Positions 25,129 to 33,873 are shown, counted from the first letter of the stretch. The stretch: 64,000 nt of DNA from an uncultured Pseudoruegeria sp. (GCA_947498155.1 CANMJD010000002.1:620001-684000), one strand, 5' to 3'. A program made the numbers and translations. The notes: generated by a model from the sequence alone, not told the origin.

Positions 25129-25671
25129 ATGGATCATGTTGCTTTGGAGGTGGATCAGATGCCCGTCAGTTCTGACGCTCTTTTGGCCCAGCTTGACGAA
25201 ATGGTCCTGCCCTATGTGCTGCATACCCATGTGCCGTTGCGCACGGTTGAGGAGGCAAAACAGGTCGAAGCGGATTTGCAGGTCGCCGGTGAAAAGGCCT
25301 TTCGGATCAAAAATCTATACCTGCGGGATCGTAAAAAGCGCAATTATCTGGTGACGCTGGAACAGGATCGCGCAATCGATCTAAAGGCTTTGGGTAAATC
25401 GCTGGGGGTTGGCAATTTAAGCTTTGGCTCGGCGGATCGATTGATGCAAAACCTTGGGGTGTTGCCCGGTGCTGTCAGCCCGTTGGCTATGGTCACCGGC
25501 GGGGCGCAGGGGGTGGTGTTCTATCTTGATGCGGCGGTGCAGGAGGCGGAAGTGATCTATATGCATCCGCTGGTGAATAATCGCACCATTGCCGTGGCAG
25601 TTAAGGATCTTTTGCGGTTTTGCGCGCGGTTGGGCGTTGACGTTCACTTTTTGGATTTACCTAGCACCTAA
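25129..25671 (+). CDS. Prolyl-tRNA editing-like protein (YbaK/ProX family)
   Basis: 180 residues from ATG 25129, with AGGAG seven bases upstream. It matches the free-standing trans-editing deacylases: YVLHTHVPLRTVEEAKQ, IKNLYLRDRKKRNYLVTL, LSFGSADRLMQNLGVLPGA and HPLVNNRTIAVAVKDLLRF. Such proteins hydrolyse mischarged Ala-tRNA(Pro) or similar. A short-form repeat lies between it and the next gene. Confidence 0.87.
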   Translation: MDHVALEVDQMPVSSDALLAQLDEMVLPYVLHTHVPLRTVEEAKQVEADLQVAGEKAFRIKNLYLRDRKKRNYLVTLEQDRAIDLKALGKSLGVGNLSFGSADRLMQNLGVLPGAVSPLAMVTGGAQGVVFYLDAAVQEAEVIYMHPLVNNRTIAVAVKDLLRFCARLGVDVHFLDLPST

Positions 25672-25680
25672 AAGAAAGAA

Positions 25681-25713
25681 GCCTCCGGCGGGGATATTTC
25701 TGGAACAAAGTTG
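25681..25713 (+). repeat. Dispersed intergenic repeat, copy 4 (short form)
   Basis: GCCTCCGGCGGGGATATTT followed by CTGGAACAAAGTTG, nine bases after the editing-protein stop and in the same orientation. The tail matches copy 2 rather than the GTCAAAATGAAA type. It ends ten bases before the next gene, so it must be transcribed if the two genes share a message. Confidence 0.82.
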
Positions 25714-25722
25714 AGGGGCAAG

Positions 25723-26493
25723 ATGGACGGGGTGATTTATGTGGCGACGGGCGCGGGTTATGTGGATCTGGCGGTGCAATCGGCGCGTTCGGTCCGGCAG
25801 TTAAACCCCGCACTGGCGATTGATCTGTTCACCGATGTGTCCGCCTTTGACGGGGCAGAGGTATTTGATCAAATCCACCCCGTGCCGCGTGATCATCCGC
25901 GCGTGAAGCTCTGGTGCTTTGAGAAAAGCCGTTTTGCGCGCACGTTGTTTCTCGATAGCGACACGCTGGCGCTTTCGCCCTTTGGCGATTTGTTCGACGT
26001 TGCCGCGCGGTTTGATCTTGCGATGTGTCACGATGTGCGGCGGCGGTCTGATCTGGTGCGCGAAAGCAGCTTGGCCACGCCCTATGCATTTCCGCAGCTA
26101 AATTCCGGTGTGATGCTCTATCGCAAATCAGTCGAGGCGTTGGCCTTTTTCAAAGCATGGCGAGACAGATACAACCTGTTGCAGAACCCGCGTGATCAGG
26201 TGTCGTTGAAGGATTTATTATGGGAAAGCGATCTGCGGTTTTATGTTTTGCCGCCCGAGTTTAATTTGCGGCGGGTGACGCTGTTGGATGCATGGGAGCC
26301 GCTGGATGCGCTCCCCGTGGTGTTGCATTCCCATCGTCTCTTGCAGCATTTGCGGGGGGAAGCCGAGCGGATCACCGATGTGGCGCGATTGCTAGAGCTG
26401 GAACGTGAAGCGCTGGCCGCAGAATGGGCCAGCGTCGGGGGGCAAGGTGATCCTGCCGATCCGATGGCGCGGTATCGGCAGGTCAAACCTTAG
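25723..26493 (+). CDS. Glycosyltransferase-like protein (GT8-type fold)
   Basis: 256 residues from ATG 25723, with GAGGGG six bases upstream. It begins MDGVIYVATGAGYVDLAVQ and carries a DxD-type metal site in TLFLDSDTLALSPFGDLF, then PQLNSGVMLYRKS, as in nucleotide-diphospho-sugar transferases. No signal peptide or membrane segment. The sugar and acceptor are unknown. It converges on azoR and overlaps its end by four bases. Confidence 0.8.
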   Translation: MDGVIYVATGAGYVDLAVQSARSVRQLNPALAIDLFTDVSAFDGAEVFDQIHPVPRDHPRVKLWCFEKSRFARTLFLDSDTLALSPFGDLFDVAARFDLAMCHDVRRRSDLVRESSLATPYAFPQLNSGVMLYRKSVEALAFFKAWRDRYNLLQNPRDQVSLKDLLWESDLRFYVLPPEFNLRRVTLLDAWEPLDALPVVLHSHRLLQHLRGEAERITDVARLLELEREALAAEWASVGGQGDPADPMARYRQVKP

Positions 26494-27068
26494 GCGGCGA
26501 GGGCGGCAATCGCTTCATTTGCGGCCGTCAATGCGGCCTCTGGATTTGCATTCAACCCTGTTGCGCCGACAAATTCGACGTCGGTAATGCCGAGAAAACC
26601 GAGCACCTGGCGGATGTAAGGGGTCGCATGGTCGTAGTCCGAGCCCATCGGCACACCGCCGGATGTCACTGCAATAATGGCGCGTTTACCGGCGAGCAGA
26701 CCTTGGGGGCCGTTCTCGGTGTATTTAAAGGTTACACCGGCGCGGGCAATCTGGTCGATCCATTCTTTAAAGGCCGCCGGGGCGGCGAAATTATAGATGG
26801 GCACCCCGATGACCAGAACATCGGCGGCCATGACTTCGGCCACCAGTTGATCGGACAGCGCCAGCGCTTCGCGCTGGGTGTCGTTGCGATCATCCACGGG
26901 GGTAAAAGTAGCGCCAACCCATGTTTCGTTGATCACCGGCAGCCCAGCAGACAGGTCGCGGGTTGTAACGGTTGCCGCGTCAAAGCGGGCGATCACCGCT
27001 TCGCTGAGTTGGCGGGAGACAGAGGTTGATTTTCGGGCAGATGTGTCGATGCGCAAAATATGTGTCAT
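26490..27068 (-). CDS. azoR: FMN-dependent NADH:quinone/azo reductase AzoR
   Basis: 192 residues of the flavodoxin-like AzoR family: MTHILRIDTSARKSTSVSR, VLVIGVPIYNFAAPAAFKEW, RAGVTFKYTENGPQGLL, IAVTSGGVPMGS. It performs two-electron reduction of quinones and azo compounds. AGGAAAAACC precedes the ATG. It is divergent from a LysR gene, its likely regulator, and the 111-base gap holds inverted repeats. Confidence 0.93.
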   Translation of the reverse strand: MTHILRIDTSARKSTSVSRQLSEAVIARFDAATVTTRDLSAGLPVINETWVGATFTPVDDRNDTQREALALSDQLVAEVMAADVLVIGVPIYNFAAPAAFKEWIDQIARAGVTFKYTENGPQGLLAGKRAIIAVTSGGVPMGSDYDHATPYIRQVLGFLGITDVEFVGATGLNANPEAALTAANEAIAALAA

Positions 27069-27125
27069 GGTTTTTCCTGATGTATGGTATTTTCTCTTGC
27101 CTCCGAACTTATGCTTTGCAATTTT

Positions 27126-27159
27126 GAACACAACGGCGCATAGCGCACATTGGGTGTTC
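27126..27159. promoter_or_regulatory. Inverted repeats between azoR and its divergent LysR gene
   Basis: GAACAC (27126-27131) and GTGTTC (27154-27159) are perfect inverted arms 22 bases apart. Nested near the first arm is GCGC-ATA-GCGC (27136-27146). The placement suits LysR-type binding sites controlling both genes. Confidence 0.45.
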
Positions 27160-27179
27160 CTATTTGCACAGGTGAGAAG

Positions 27180-28067
27180 ATGGACAATTGGGATGAAATT
27201 CGCACGGCCTATCAGGTGGCGCGCATAGGCACTGTCAGCGGCGCTGCAGAGGCGCTGGGTGTGCATCATGCCACCGTTATCCGGCATATCGATGCGCTGG
27301 AAAACCGTCTGGGGGCGAAGCTGTTTCAGCGCCATGCCCGGGGCTATACCGCCACCGAAGCGGGGGAGGATTTGCTCAAGGTTGCGCAGACTACGGATGA
27401 TCAATTTGCCCAGCTGGCCGGTCGGATCAAAGGGCAGGGGCAAAATGTGCAAGGGGAGCTGATTGTGACCACCCTGTCGATGTATGCGCCGCTGTTGACG
27501 CCGGTACTTGTGGAATATCAAGAGAAATATCCCGATCTTGTGGTGCGTTTGCTGGCCGGGTCCCGCCTGTTCCGACTGGAATACGGCGAAGCTCATGTCG
27601 CCATTCGGGCCGGTGCGGCACCGCAGGAACCTGACAATGTCGCCCAGCCGTTCTTTACCACTCATATGGCGCTTTATGCCCATCGCGATTATGTCGCCAG
27701 ATACGGGGCGCTTGAGAATGAAAGCGCCCTGAGCAATCACCGCTTTATCGGCACAGATGATGAAAACTCCCGTGCGCCTTTCTACATCTGGATGAAGGAC
27801 AATGTGCCGCGTGAAAACGTTGTATTCCGCCTTGGCAACATGGATGGGGTGTTTGACGCGGTTAAGAGCGGTGCAGGTCTTGGTTTTCTACCTGTGTGGC
27901 AAGCGGCGGGTGATCCGGATTTGCTGGAACAGATGCCGTCGCGGCCCGAATGGGAGGGGCAAAGCTGGATCGTGACCCATGTGGATTTGCACCGGACGCA
28001 AAAAGTGCAGGGGTTTCTGAAGCTTTTGAAAGAACGGGTTAAAGATTGGCCTGTCGGCAATGGCTGA
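27180..28067 (+). CDS. LysR-family transcriptional regulator (azoR neighbour)
   Basis: 295 residues from ATG 27180. N-terminal helix-turn-helix: EIRTAYQVARIGTVSGAAEA and HHATVIRHIDALENRLGAKL. The effector domain begins near residue 92 (GELIVTTLSMYAPLLTPVL). The divergent arrangement suggests control of azoR in response to quinone-like electrophiles. It overlaps the following EamA gene by eight bases, so that transporter may belong to the same response. Confidence 0.9.
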   Translation: MDNWDEIRTAYQVARIGTVSGAAEALGVHHATVIRHIDALENRLGAKLFQRHARGYTATEAGEDLLKVAQTTDDQFAQLAGRIKGQGQNVQGELIVTTLSMYAPLLTPVLVEYQEKYPDLVVRLLAGSRLFRLEYGEAHVAIRAGAAPQEPDNVAQPFFTTHMALYAHRDYVARYGALENESALSNHRFIGTDDENSRAPFYIWMKDNVPRENVVFRLGNMDGVFDAVKSGAGLGFLPVWQAAGDPDLLEQMPSRPEWEGQSWIVTHVDLHRTQKVQGFLKLLKERVKDWPVGNG

Positions 28068-28956
28068 GTCGTCTTGGCGGGCTTCCGAGTGGCGCGGCCA
28101 TGGGGCGATGCTGCTTTTTTCGGCATTGGTGGCGGGGTCTTTCAGCCTAGGTGCGCTGGCGGCAAATGAGATCGCGCCGGCGGCGTTGAATGCGGTGCGG
28201 TTCTTTATTGCGGCGGTGTTAATCGGATGTGTGGCCCTGGCCACCACCGGAATCAGGCGGCGCGATATGCAAGCACCCTGGCGCTATGCGGTGCTGGGGG
28301 GGCTGTTTGCGATCTATTTTGTGCTGATGTTTGAGGGTTTGAAAACCGCCGAGCCTGTGTCGACCTCGGCGGTTTTTACCCTGACACCGGTGATGTCGGC
28401 TGCATTTGGCTATCTTTTGCTGCGCCAGCACATGACGCGCCGGATCGCGTTGGGATTGGCGGTTGGCGGAGCGGGTGCTCTCTGGGTGATTTTCCGGGCC
28501 GATCTTCAGGCTTTGCTGGATTTTCGGATTGGCACCGGTGAGTTGATCTATTTCTGGGGCTGTGTGGCCCATGCGGTCTATACTCCGATGGTGCGCAAAT
28601 TGAATCGTGGTGAGCCTGCGGTCGTCTTTACATTTGGGATGTTGGTGGCAGGGTTTTTCATTTTGTTGGTCTGGGGGTGGCAGGATCTGCGGGCGACGGA
28701 TTGGGCGGCGCTGCCTGCGATCGTCTGGATTACCATCCTGTATACAGCGGTTTTTGCCTCGTCGGCGACGTTTGTGTTACTGCAATTCGCCGCGCTGCGC
28801 CTGCCGTCATCCAAGGTGATGGCCTATACCTATCTGACCCCGAGCTGGGTGATTCTGTGGGAGATCGCGCTGGGCAAAGGTGCGCCGCCTGCGCTGATCC
28901 TGCCGGGGATCGGGCTGTCGGTCTTTGCGTTGATCCTGTTGTTGAAACAGGATTAG
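28060..28956 (+). CDS. EamA/DMT-family inner-membrane transporter
   Basis: 298 residues with about ten membrane segments in two EamA repeats, starting at GHGAMLLFSALVAGSFSLG and again at GELIYFWGCVAHAVYTPMV. The family exports amino acids or metabolites; the substrate is not evident. The start lies within the end of the LysR gene. Confidence 0.88.
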   Translation: MAESSWRASEWRGHGAMLLFSALVAGSFSLGALAANEIAPAALNAVRFFIAAVLIGCVALATTGIRRRDMQAPWRYAVLGGLFAIYFVLMFEGLKTAEPVSTSAVFTLTPVMSAAFGYLLLRQHMTRRIALGLAVGGAGALWVIFRADLQALLDFRIGTGELIYFWGCVAHAVYTPMVRKLNRGEPAVVFTFGMLVAGFFILLVWGWQDLRATDWAALPAIVWITILYTAVFASSATFVLLQFAALRLPSSKVMAYTYLTPSWVILWEIALGKGAPPALILPGIGLSVFALILLLKQD

Positions 28957-28966
28957 GCGCGGGATC

Positions 28967-29566
28967 TTAGAATGTCTTGCGGGCTTTCAGGGCAGCCGAG
29001 ATTGTACCGTCGTCCAGATAATCCAGCTCCCCCCCGATGGGTACGCCCTGCGCAAGTGAGGTGAGCGTGACCTCCAGCCCTTCGATTTGATCGGCGATAT
29101 AATGGGCGGTGGTTTGGCCATCGACCGTGGCATTCAAGGCCAGAATGACTTCGGTGATGTGTTCGGCCTTGATCCTGTCCACCAGTTTGGGGATGTGCAG
29201 ATCATCCGGACCAACAGCATCCAGCGCAGACAGGGTGCCTCCCAGAACATGGTAGCGCCCCTTAAAGGCACCACCGCGTTCCATTGCCCACAGATCGGAA
29301 ACATCCTCGACCACGCAAAGCACACCGTTGGCCCGTTTTTCTGACTCGCAAATCTCGCAAATCTCGGTCACGCCGATGTTGCCGCAATTCAGGCATTCAC
29401 GCGCGCTGATGGCCACCTGATGCAGGGAATCCGCCAAAGGCGCCAAGAGCAAGCCGCGTTTGCGGATCAGGTGAAGCACAGCGCGACGGGCCGAACGCGG
29501 GCCGAGACCCGGCAGTTTGGCCATCAACTCTATCAGGTTTTCAATGTCGCGCGGTGCTTCGCTCAT
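28967..29566 (-). CDS. recR: Recombination protein RecR
   Basis: 199 residues. N-terminal [20 protein letters not shown], the four-cysteine zinc site [16 protein letters not shown], and the Toprim domain ([55 protein letters not shown]-type ending split across these) are clear. RecR works with RecO and RecF to load RecA at gaps. It follows ebfC by six bases; dnaX, the usual upstream partner, is not here. EamA converges ten bases away. Confidence 0.96.
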   Translation of the reverse strand: MSEAPRDIENLIELMAKLPGLGPRSARRAVLHLIRKRGLLLAPLADSLHQVAISARECLNCGNIGVTEICEICESEKRANGVLCVVEDVSDLWAMERGGAFKGRYHVLGGTLSALDAVGPDDLHIPKLVDRIKAEHITEVILALNATVDGQTTAHYIADQIEGLEVTLTSLAQGVPIGGELDYLDDGTISAALKARKTF

Positions 29567-29572
29567 TGTCGT

Positions 29573-29917
29573 TTAGAACGGCAGTTTCATGTCGGTGGGC
29601 ATGCCCAGAGATTCGGTCAGGGCAGTCATTTCGGCGTCATGGCGTTCGGACGCCTTGGCTTGTGCTTCTTTGATGGCGGCCAAAATCAGGTCTTCAACCA
29701 CTTCTTTTTCGTCCGGGTTAAAGATGCTCGGATCAATCTCAAGGCCGACAAGTTCCCCCTTGACGGTGGATGTGGCCTTGACCAGTCCCGCGCCGCTTTC
29801 GCCGGTGACGCGCATATTGTTCATTTCTTCCTGGAGATCGGCCATTTTGACCTGCATTTCTTGCGCTTTTTTCATCATCTTGGCCATGTCGCCAAGTCCG
29901 CCGAGTCCTTTGAGCAT
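29573..29917 (-). CDS. Nucleoid-associated protein, YbaB/EbfC family
   Basis: 114 residues: MLKGLGGLGDMAKMMKKAQ, a helix with VKMADLQEEMNNMRVTGES, and VEDLILAAIKEAQAKASE. The dimer binds DNA. Cotranscribed with recR. The upstream partner expected in many genomes (dnaX) is replaced by a repeat-bearing gap and a hydrolase gene. Confidence 0.93.
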   Translation of the reverse strand: MLKGLGGLGDMAKMMKKAQEMQVKMADLQEEMNNMRVTGESGAGLVKATSTVKGELVGLEIDPSIFNPDEKEVVEDLILAAIKEAQAKASERHDAEMTALTESLGMPTDMKLPF

Positions 29918-30018
29918 TGTGCTGTCCTTTGGTCATTGAGCGTAACTGTTGCTTGGGTTCTACGCGTCTGTGGGTCCGGTTACAAATAAAAGCCGCCTGC
30001 TGTGTTTCAAGGTGGCTT

Positions 30019-30076
30019 GGGGCGCTGCCCCCGTCGCCTGCGGCGCCGTCCCCGGGATATTTGGGTCAAACTGAAA
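30019..30076 (+). repeat. Dispersed intergenic repeat, copy 5 (long form)
   Basis: GGGGCGCTGCCCCCGTCGCC, TGC loop, GGCGCC, then GTCCCCGGGATATTTGG and the tail GTCAAACTGAAAT. It lies between two minus-strand genes and is on the plus strand, so unlike the other copies it follows no gene in its own direction. The neighbouring hydrolase ends ten bases away. Confidence 0.83.
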
Positions 30077-30085
30077 TAGGCTGGG

Positions 30086-30844
30086 TCAGGCGTTGAGGAA
30101 AACCTCGACCGTGGCTTCGAATTCGCGGGGTTTTTCGGCGTGGAGCCAATGCCCGACGCCGGGGATTTTTGAAAAGCGGGCTTTGGGGAAGAGGCTGCGA
30201 ATTTTGGCGCGGTGTTCGGGTAGGACGTAGTCGGATTCACCGCCTGACAGAAAGAGTGTCGGGCCCTCAAAGCTTCCTGCGACTTCGGGGAAGCCGATGA
30301 TCTTGTCCATTTCGGCTTCCAGTGCATCCAGATTTAAACGCCAGCGTTTTGCTTTGACGTCCAGCGACTGCAGCAGGAAGGCGCGCACGCCTTTATCTTC
30401 GACGGTGGCGGCCAGTTGGCGGTCGGCATCGCCCCGCGTGGTGATGGCAGAAAGATCCAGATCGCGCATCGCGTGGATAAAGTGGACTTGGGTATGGCTG
30501 TAGGCCACAGGCGCGATATCGGCCACGATCAGGCGGTTGACCAGAGAGGGTTCCGACAGCGCCAATACCATGCTGGCCTTGCCGCCCATGGAATGGCCGA
30601 CCACATCGGCATTTGCGCCATGCGCCCGGATCACCTCGGCCAGATCGGCGGCGAGATCGGCATAGGAATGGCTGTCAAACCACGGGCTTTCCCCGTGGTT
30701 GCGCATATCAACCGTGAGCACCTGACGATGGGCAGAAAGGCGTTTGGCGATTACCCCCCAATTGCGGGCAGAGCCATAGAGGCCGTGCACGATCAGCAGG
30801 GGCGGGTGGTCGGTGGCGGTGCCGGAAACTATTGTATTCAACAT
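30086..30844 (-). CDS. Alpha/beta hydrolase (YbfF-like)
   Basis: 252 residues. Oxyanion region PLLIVHGLYGSARNW, DMRNHGESPW, the nucleophile elbow VVGHSMGGKAS, and the catalytic histidine in PGVGHWLHAEKP. Esterases of the YbfF group hydrolyse short acyl esters or thioesters. No signal peptide. The substrate is not known. Confidence 0.88.
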   Translation of the reverse strand: MLNTIVSGTATDHPPLLIVHGLYGSARNWGVIAKRLSAHRQVLTVDMRNHGESPWFDSHSYADLAADLAEVIRAHGANADVVGHSMGGKASMVLALSEPSLVNRLIVADIAPVAYSHTQVHFIHAMRDLDLSAITTRGDADRQLAATVEDKGVRAFLLQSLDVKAKRWRLNLDALEAEMDKIIGFPEVAGSFEGPTLFLSGGESDYVLPEHRAKIRSLFPKARFSKIPGVGHWLHAEKPREFEATVEVFLNA

Positions 30845-30932
30845 GGGATTGTCTTAGCGCGAAGCAAAGCCCAGTGCCAGTGCCGTTGATGCGGCTGTGC
30901 AGAGCGGCTAGACAGGGGGAAAGGGGACGAGT

Positions 30933-31304
30933 GTGACGCAGATACCGGTTTCGCAGATGGTGACAGAGGTTTCGGGCTTGATGCGCGAGAAGCTGTCTGT
31001 GCGCGGACGAAATCTGAAAGTGCAGGCAGGACGGGCGCGGCGGTTTTTGCCCAAATCGGTTAGATCGGATGCCGTATTTCTGTCGGAGTCTGTCAAACTG
31101 GCGGAGAACCCGAAGCTTTTGCGGATGTTGGATCAGGCGCGACTGGATGCGGCCTATCAGAATTGCACGCGGTTCTTGAACGGGATTGATCCGTCGGAGC
31201 GGCGCAAGGCGATGTTGCTGAGCATCATTACCCGATTGGCTTTTGTGGTGGTGGTGGTCTTTGCGCTGGTTGTGACCCTGCTGGCCTGGCGCGGATTTTT
31301 GTAA
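30933..31304 (+). CDS. Small protein with one C-terminal membrane segment
   Basis: 123 residues from a GTG start with GGGGACGA upstream. The first 95 residues are soluble and basic; the last 25 contain a strong hydrophobic helix (RLAFVVVVVFALVVTLLAW) and few residues after it, so it is a tail-anchored type protein. I do not recognise a domain. It converges on the YkuD gene seven bases away. Confidence 0.72.
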   Translation: MTQIPVSQMVTEVSGLMREKLSVRGRNLKVQAGRARRFLPKSVRSDAVFLSESVKLAENPKLLRMLDQARLDAAYQNCTRFLNGIDPSERRKAMLLSIITRLAFVVVVVFALVVTLLAWRGFL

Positions 31305-31310
31305 CCGGTC

Positions 31311-31835
31311 CTAGGGGCGGGTTTGGGCCAGATCGGGCACGATCAGCCGGTTTTCAGGCACCAATCTTTCGATAATCCAGAGAAGATCGCGTTGTGCAAA
31401 GGCGATGCAGCCCTCGGTTGGATGGCGGGGTTTACGCCAGATGTGCAGAAAGATCGCCGAGCCTTTGCCGTTTGTTGCCTCTGGCCAGTTCCAATCGGTC
31501 ACCAGCACCAGATCATAGAGCGGATCAGCGCGGCGCAGTTGTTCATGGCTGGCGGCAAAAGGCGCGCGCACAGGTTGATTATAGGCGGGATGGTCCCGGT
31601 CATCGCACCAGAGGTCGCGCGGACCTATCGGCGGAAAGAGTGCAAGGCCGGTGTCGGGCAACGCGCCGCGATCGGGGCGATACATCAGCGCCATTATCCG
31701 GTGGCTGCCGATAGGGGTGGCGCCGTCGCCTTCTTGTTTGTTGCGCGTCAGCCCACCGCGCCCGATGGCACAGGGGATCATACGCCCGTGAAACCGGATG
31801 CCGCGAGGGGTTAATACGAGGTCTTGCGGGCTCAC
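31311..31835 (-). CDS. YkuD-type L,D-transpeptidase-like protein
   Basis: 174 residues without a signal peptide. It carries the YkuD-type active region [20 protein letters not shown], with the catalytic cysteine in TEGCIAF and an upstream histidine. The usual SHGC or THGC is replaced by TEGC, as in a branch of this family. Proteins of this group cross-link or trim peptidoglycan peptides, but the missing export signal leaves the role open. It overlaps ribA by four bases. Confidence 0.82.
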   Translation of the reverse strand: MSPQDLVLTPRGIRFHGRMIPCAIGRGGLTRNKQEGDGATPIGSHRIMALMYRPDRGALPDTGLALFPPIGPRDLWCDDRDHPAYNQPVRAPFAASHEQLRRADPLYDLVLVTDWNWPEATNGKGSAIFLHIWRKPRHPTEGCIAFAQRDLLWIIERLVPENRLIVPDLAQTRP

Positions 31836-32923
31836 AGCAGGTGGCCGGACTTGGCGGCTTTGGTGGCCAGATAGGCGCTGTTAAGAGGGTTTTCCCCGAC
31901 TTTTAGAGGCACGCGTTCCACCACGCTGACGCCGGCGGATTCCATCATGTTGACCTTTTTGGGGTTGTTGGTCAGCAAGCGCACTTGCGAAAAGCCCAGC
32001 CGTTGCAGCAGGTCCGCGCCAATGCGGAAATCGCGTTCGTCATCTTCAAAGCCAAGGCGATGATTGGCCTGCACCGTGTCAAACCCCTGATCCTGTAGGC
32101 TATAGGCGCGCATTTTATTGGCCAGCCCGATGCCGCGCCCTTCTTGGTTCAGATAAAGCAGGATACCTTCGCCTGCACTCCCCATATGCGTCATCGCGGC
32201 ATGCAGCTGCGGGCCGCAGTCGCATTTCAGCGAGCCGAGAACGTCGCCGGTGAAACAGGCAGAATGCAGCCGCGCCAGCACCGGTTTGTCGCGCAGGGGT
32301 TTGCCGATTTCGATGGCGTAATGTTCTTCGCCCCCGTCCTCGGGGCGGAAAATATGCAGACGACCGGCTTCGGAGGCGGTCATTGGCAGACGGGCGTGCA
32401 CGACTTCGTTCATTGGCGAGTTGGTGTGCAGGATCGAATATGCCGCCCCTGCATCCAGATAGGTCAACCCGTGATTGGCGGCAAAGCTGGGGCCGGTCGG
32501 GATGTCGACCACAACGGCGGCGGGCAGCAAGCGCGCAGCTTTGCAAAAGGTCACCGCCGCGCGGGACAGGCTGACCGGACCGTCGCGCAAAGACGTGAGC
32601 GGGCCTTTCATCGGCATCATCAGATCATCGGCCGGATCGGCAATGCCGCGCAACCAGGTGCAGGTGGCATCTTTGGGCACCACGACGCGGGCAACGAGAT
32701 CATCATAGGCGCGGGCCTTTAGGGTTTCTGCCCGCCGTGTGGTGATCGCAAGAACCAGCGTTTCGGAAATGTCGCGCAGATCGGCCAGTCGCGCCGCATC
32801 CATGGTTTCTGCCGCCGCGATAAGGGCAAAATTGCCTTCGAACCCCATGACAACGGGCACGCCCATGCGCAGATCGGCGCGGGCGCGGGCTTGGAGTTCG
32901 GTGATGTTGGGGCGTAGGCTCAT
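31832..32923 (-). CDS. ribA: GTP cyclohydrolase II
   Basis: 363 residues from ATG 32923. The C-terminal 200 residues are Rib[21 protein letters not shown] supplies the three zinc cysteines, [19 protein letters not shown] the GTP site, and [17 protein letters not shown] follows. It opens GTP to the pyrimidine precursor of riboflavin. The first 160 residues hold a divergent domain without the DHBP synthase metal-binding motif, so it should not make dihydroxybutanone phosphate. No strong ribosome binding site is seen. Confidence 0.92.
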   Translation of the reverse strand: MSLRPNITELQARARADLRMGVPVVMGFEGNFALIAAAETMDAARLADLRDISETLVLAITTRRAETLKARAYDDLVARVVVPKDATCTWLRGIADPADDLMMPMKGPLTSLRDGPVSLSRAAVTFCKAARLLPAAVVVDIPTGPSFAANHGLTYLDAGAAYSILHTNSPMNEVVHARLPMTASEAGRLHIFRPEDGGEEHYAIEIGKPLRDKPVLARLHSACFTGDVLGSLKCDCGPQLHAAMTHMGSAGEGILLYLNQEGRGIGLANKMRAYSLQDQGFDTVQANHRLGFEDDERDFRIGADLLQRLGFSQVRLLTNNPKKVNMMESAGVSVVERVPLKVGENPLNSAYLATKAAKSGHLL

Positions 32924-32940
32924 GGGGGAATGCAACAGAC

Positions 32941-32996
32941 AAATGTTTCAACGTCGCCGTCTTGGTAGCGTCAAAAGTACGGAATGTGAAACATTT
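32941..32996. promoter_or_regulatory. Ten-base inverted repeat between ribA and the cenR-like gene
   Basis: AAATGTTTCA (32941-32950) and TGAAACATTT (32987-32996) are perfect inverted copies 36 bases apart, in the 184-base divergent gap. The second copy is itself part of AATGT-GAA-ACATT. They look like paired sites for one regulator, or could loop the DNA. Confidence 0.5.
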
Positions 32997-33015
32997 CTCT
33001 GCGGAATGAACGGAT

Positions 33016-33044
33016 TTGACACGAGCCCGTGAGCAGTCTGTAGC
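33016..33044 (+). promoter_or_regulatory. Candidate promoter of the cenR-like gene
   Basis: A perfect TTGACA at 33016-33021 is followed at 17-base spacing by TGTAGC, a weak -10, about 65 bases before the start codon. The -35 box is the main support. Confidence 0.4.
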
Positions 33045-33107
33045 AAAACTTGTTTTCGCGGCCCGCAATAGACAGATGTAACTGCAGACAGAATGAGGAA
33101 CAGCAAA

Positions 33108-33794
33108 ATGGGCACTTTGAAAAAGATTTTATTGGTCGATGATGACGATGATCTGCGGGATGCGTTGGCCGAGCAATTGGTCATGACAGAGGATTTTGAT
33201 GTGTTTGAAGCCGATAGCGGCCAGAACGCGATGATCAAAGCCAAAGAAGCCATTTACGATCTGGTGATCCTTGATGTCGGGTTGCCTGACACCGATGGCC
33301 GCGAGCTGTGCCGTCTGATGCGCAAACAGGGGGTAAAATGCCCTGTGTTGATGCTGACCGGTCATGACAGCGATGCCGATACCATTCTGGGGCTGGACGC
33401 TGGTGCCAATGATTATGTCACCAAGCCGTTCAAATTCCCTGTGCTCTTGGCCCGTATCCGCGCACAACTGCGTCAGCATGAGCAATCCGAGGACGCGGTT
33501 TTCCAGCTTGGACCCTATACGTTCAAGCCTTCGATGAAGATGTTGGTGGACGATCAGGACCGCAAAGTGCGGCTGACCGAGAAAGAAACCAACATCCTGA
33601 AGTTCCTCTATCGTGCTTCCGAAGGTGTGGTGCCGCGCGATGTGCTGCTGCATGAGGTTTGGGGCTATAACGCTGGCGTAACGACACATACGCTAGAAAC
33701 CCATATCTACCGTTTGCGCCAGAAGATCGAGCCCGATCCCAGCAACGCGCGGCTTTTGGTCACCGAATCCGGTGGCTATCGCCTGGCCTCTTGA
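33108..33794 (+). CDS. OmpR-family response regulator, CenR-like
   Basis: 228 residues from ATG 33108 (GAGGAAC upstream). Receiver domain: KILLVDDDDDLRDALAEQL, phosphoacceptor in DLVILDVGLPDTDGREL, YVTKPFKFPVLLARIRAQL. C-terminal winged helix: RLTEKETNILKFLYRASEG and HTLETHIYRLRQKIEPDPS. The sequence is close in pattern to CenR, an essential envelope regulator of Caulobacter; no histidine kinase is adjacent, as for cenR. I judge the specific name likely but not proven. Confidence 0.88.
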   Translation: MGTLKKILLVDDDDDLRDALAEQLVMTEDFDVFEADSGQNAMIKAKEAIYDLVILDVGLPDTDGRELCRLMRKQGVKCPVLMLTGHDSDADTILGLDAGANDYVTKPFKFPVLLARIRAQLRQHEQSEDAVFQLGPYTFKPSMKMLVDDQDRKVRLTEKETNILKFLYRASEGVVPRDVLLHEVWGYNAGVTTHTLETHIYRLRQKIEPDPSNARLLVTESGGYRLAS

Positions 33795-33845
33795 CGCTTC
33801 CCTTCTCAGAACGGGGTTATGTTCTGAAATCCTCCCTGTTGAACT

Positions 33846-33873
33846 GGCCCGGCTTTGTGCCGGGTCTTTTTTT
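33846..33873 (+). terminator. Terminator of the cenR-like gene
   Basis: CCCGGC-TTTGT-GCCGGG with a following TCTTTTTTT run, 54 bases after the stop codon. Confidence 0.92.
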
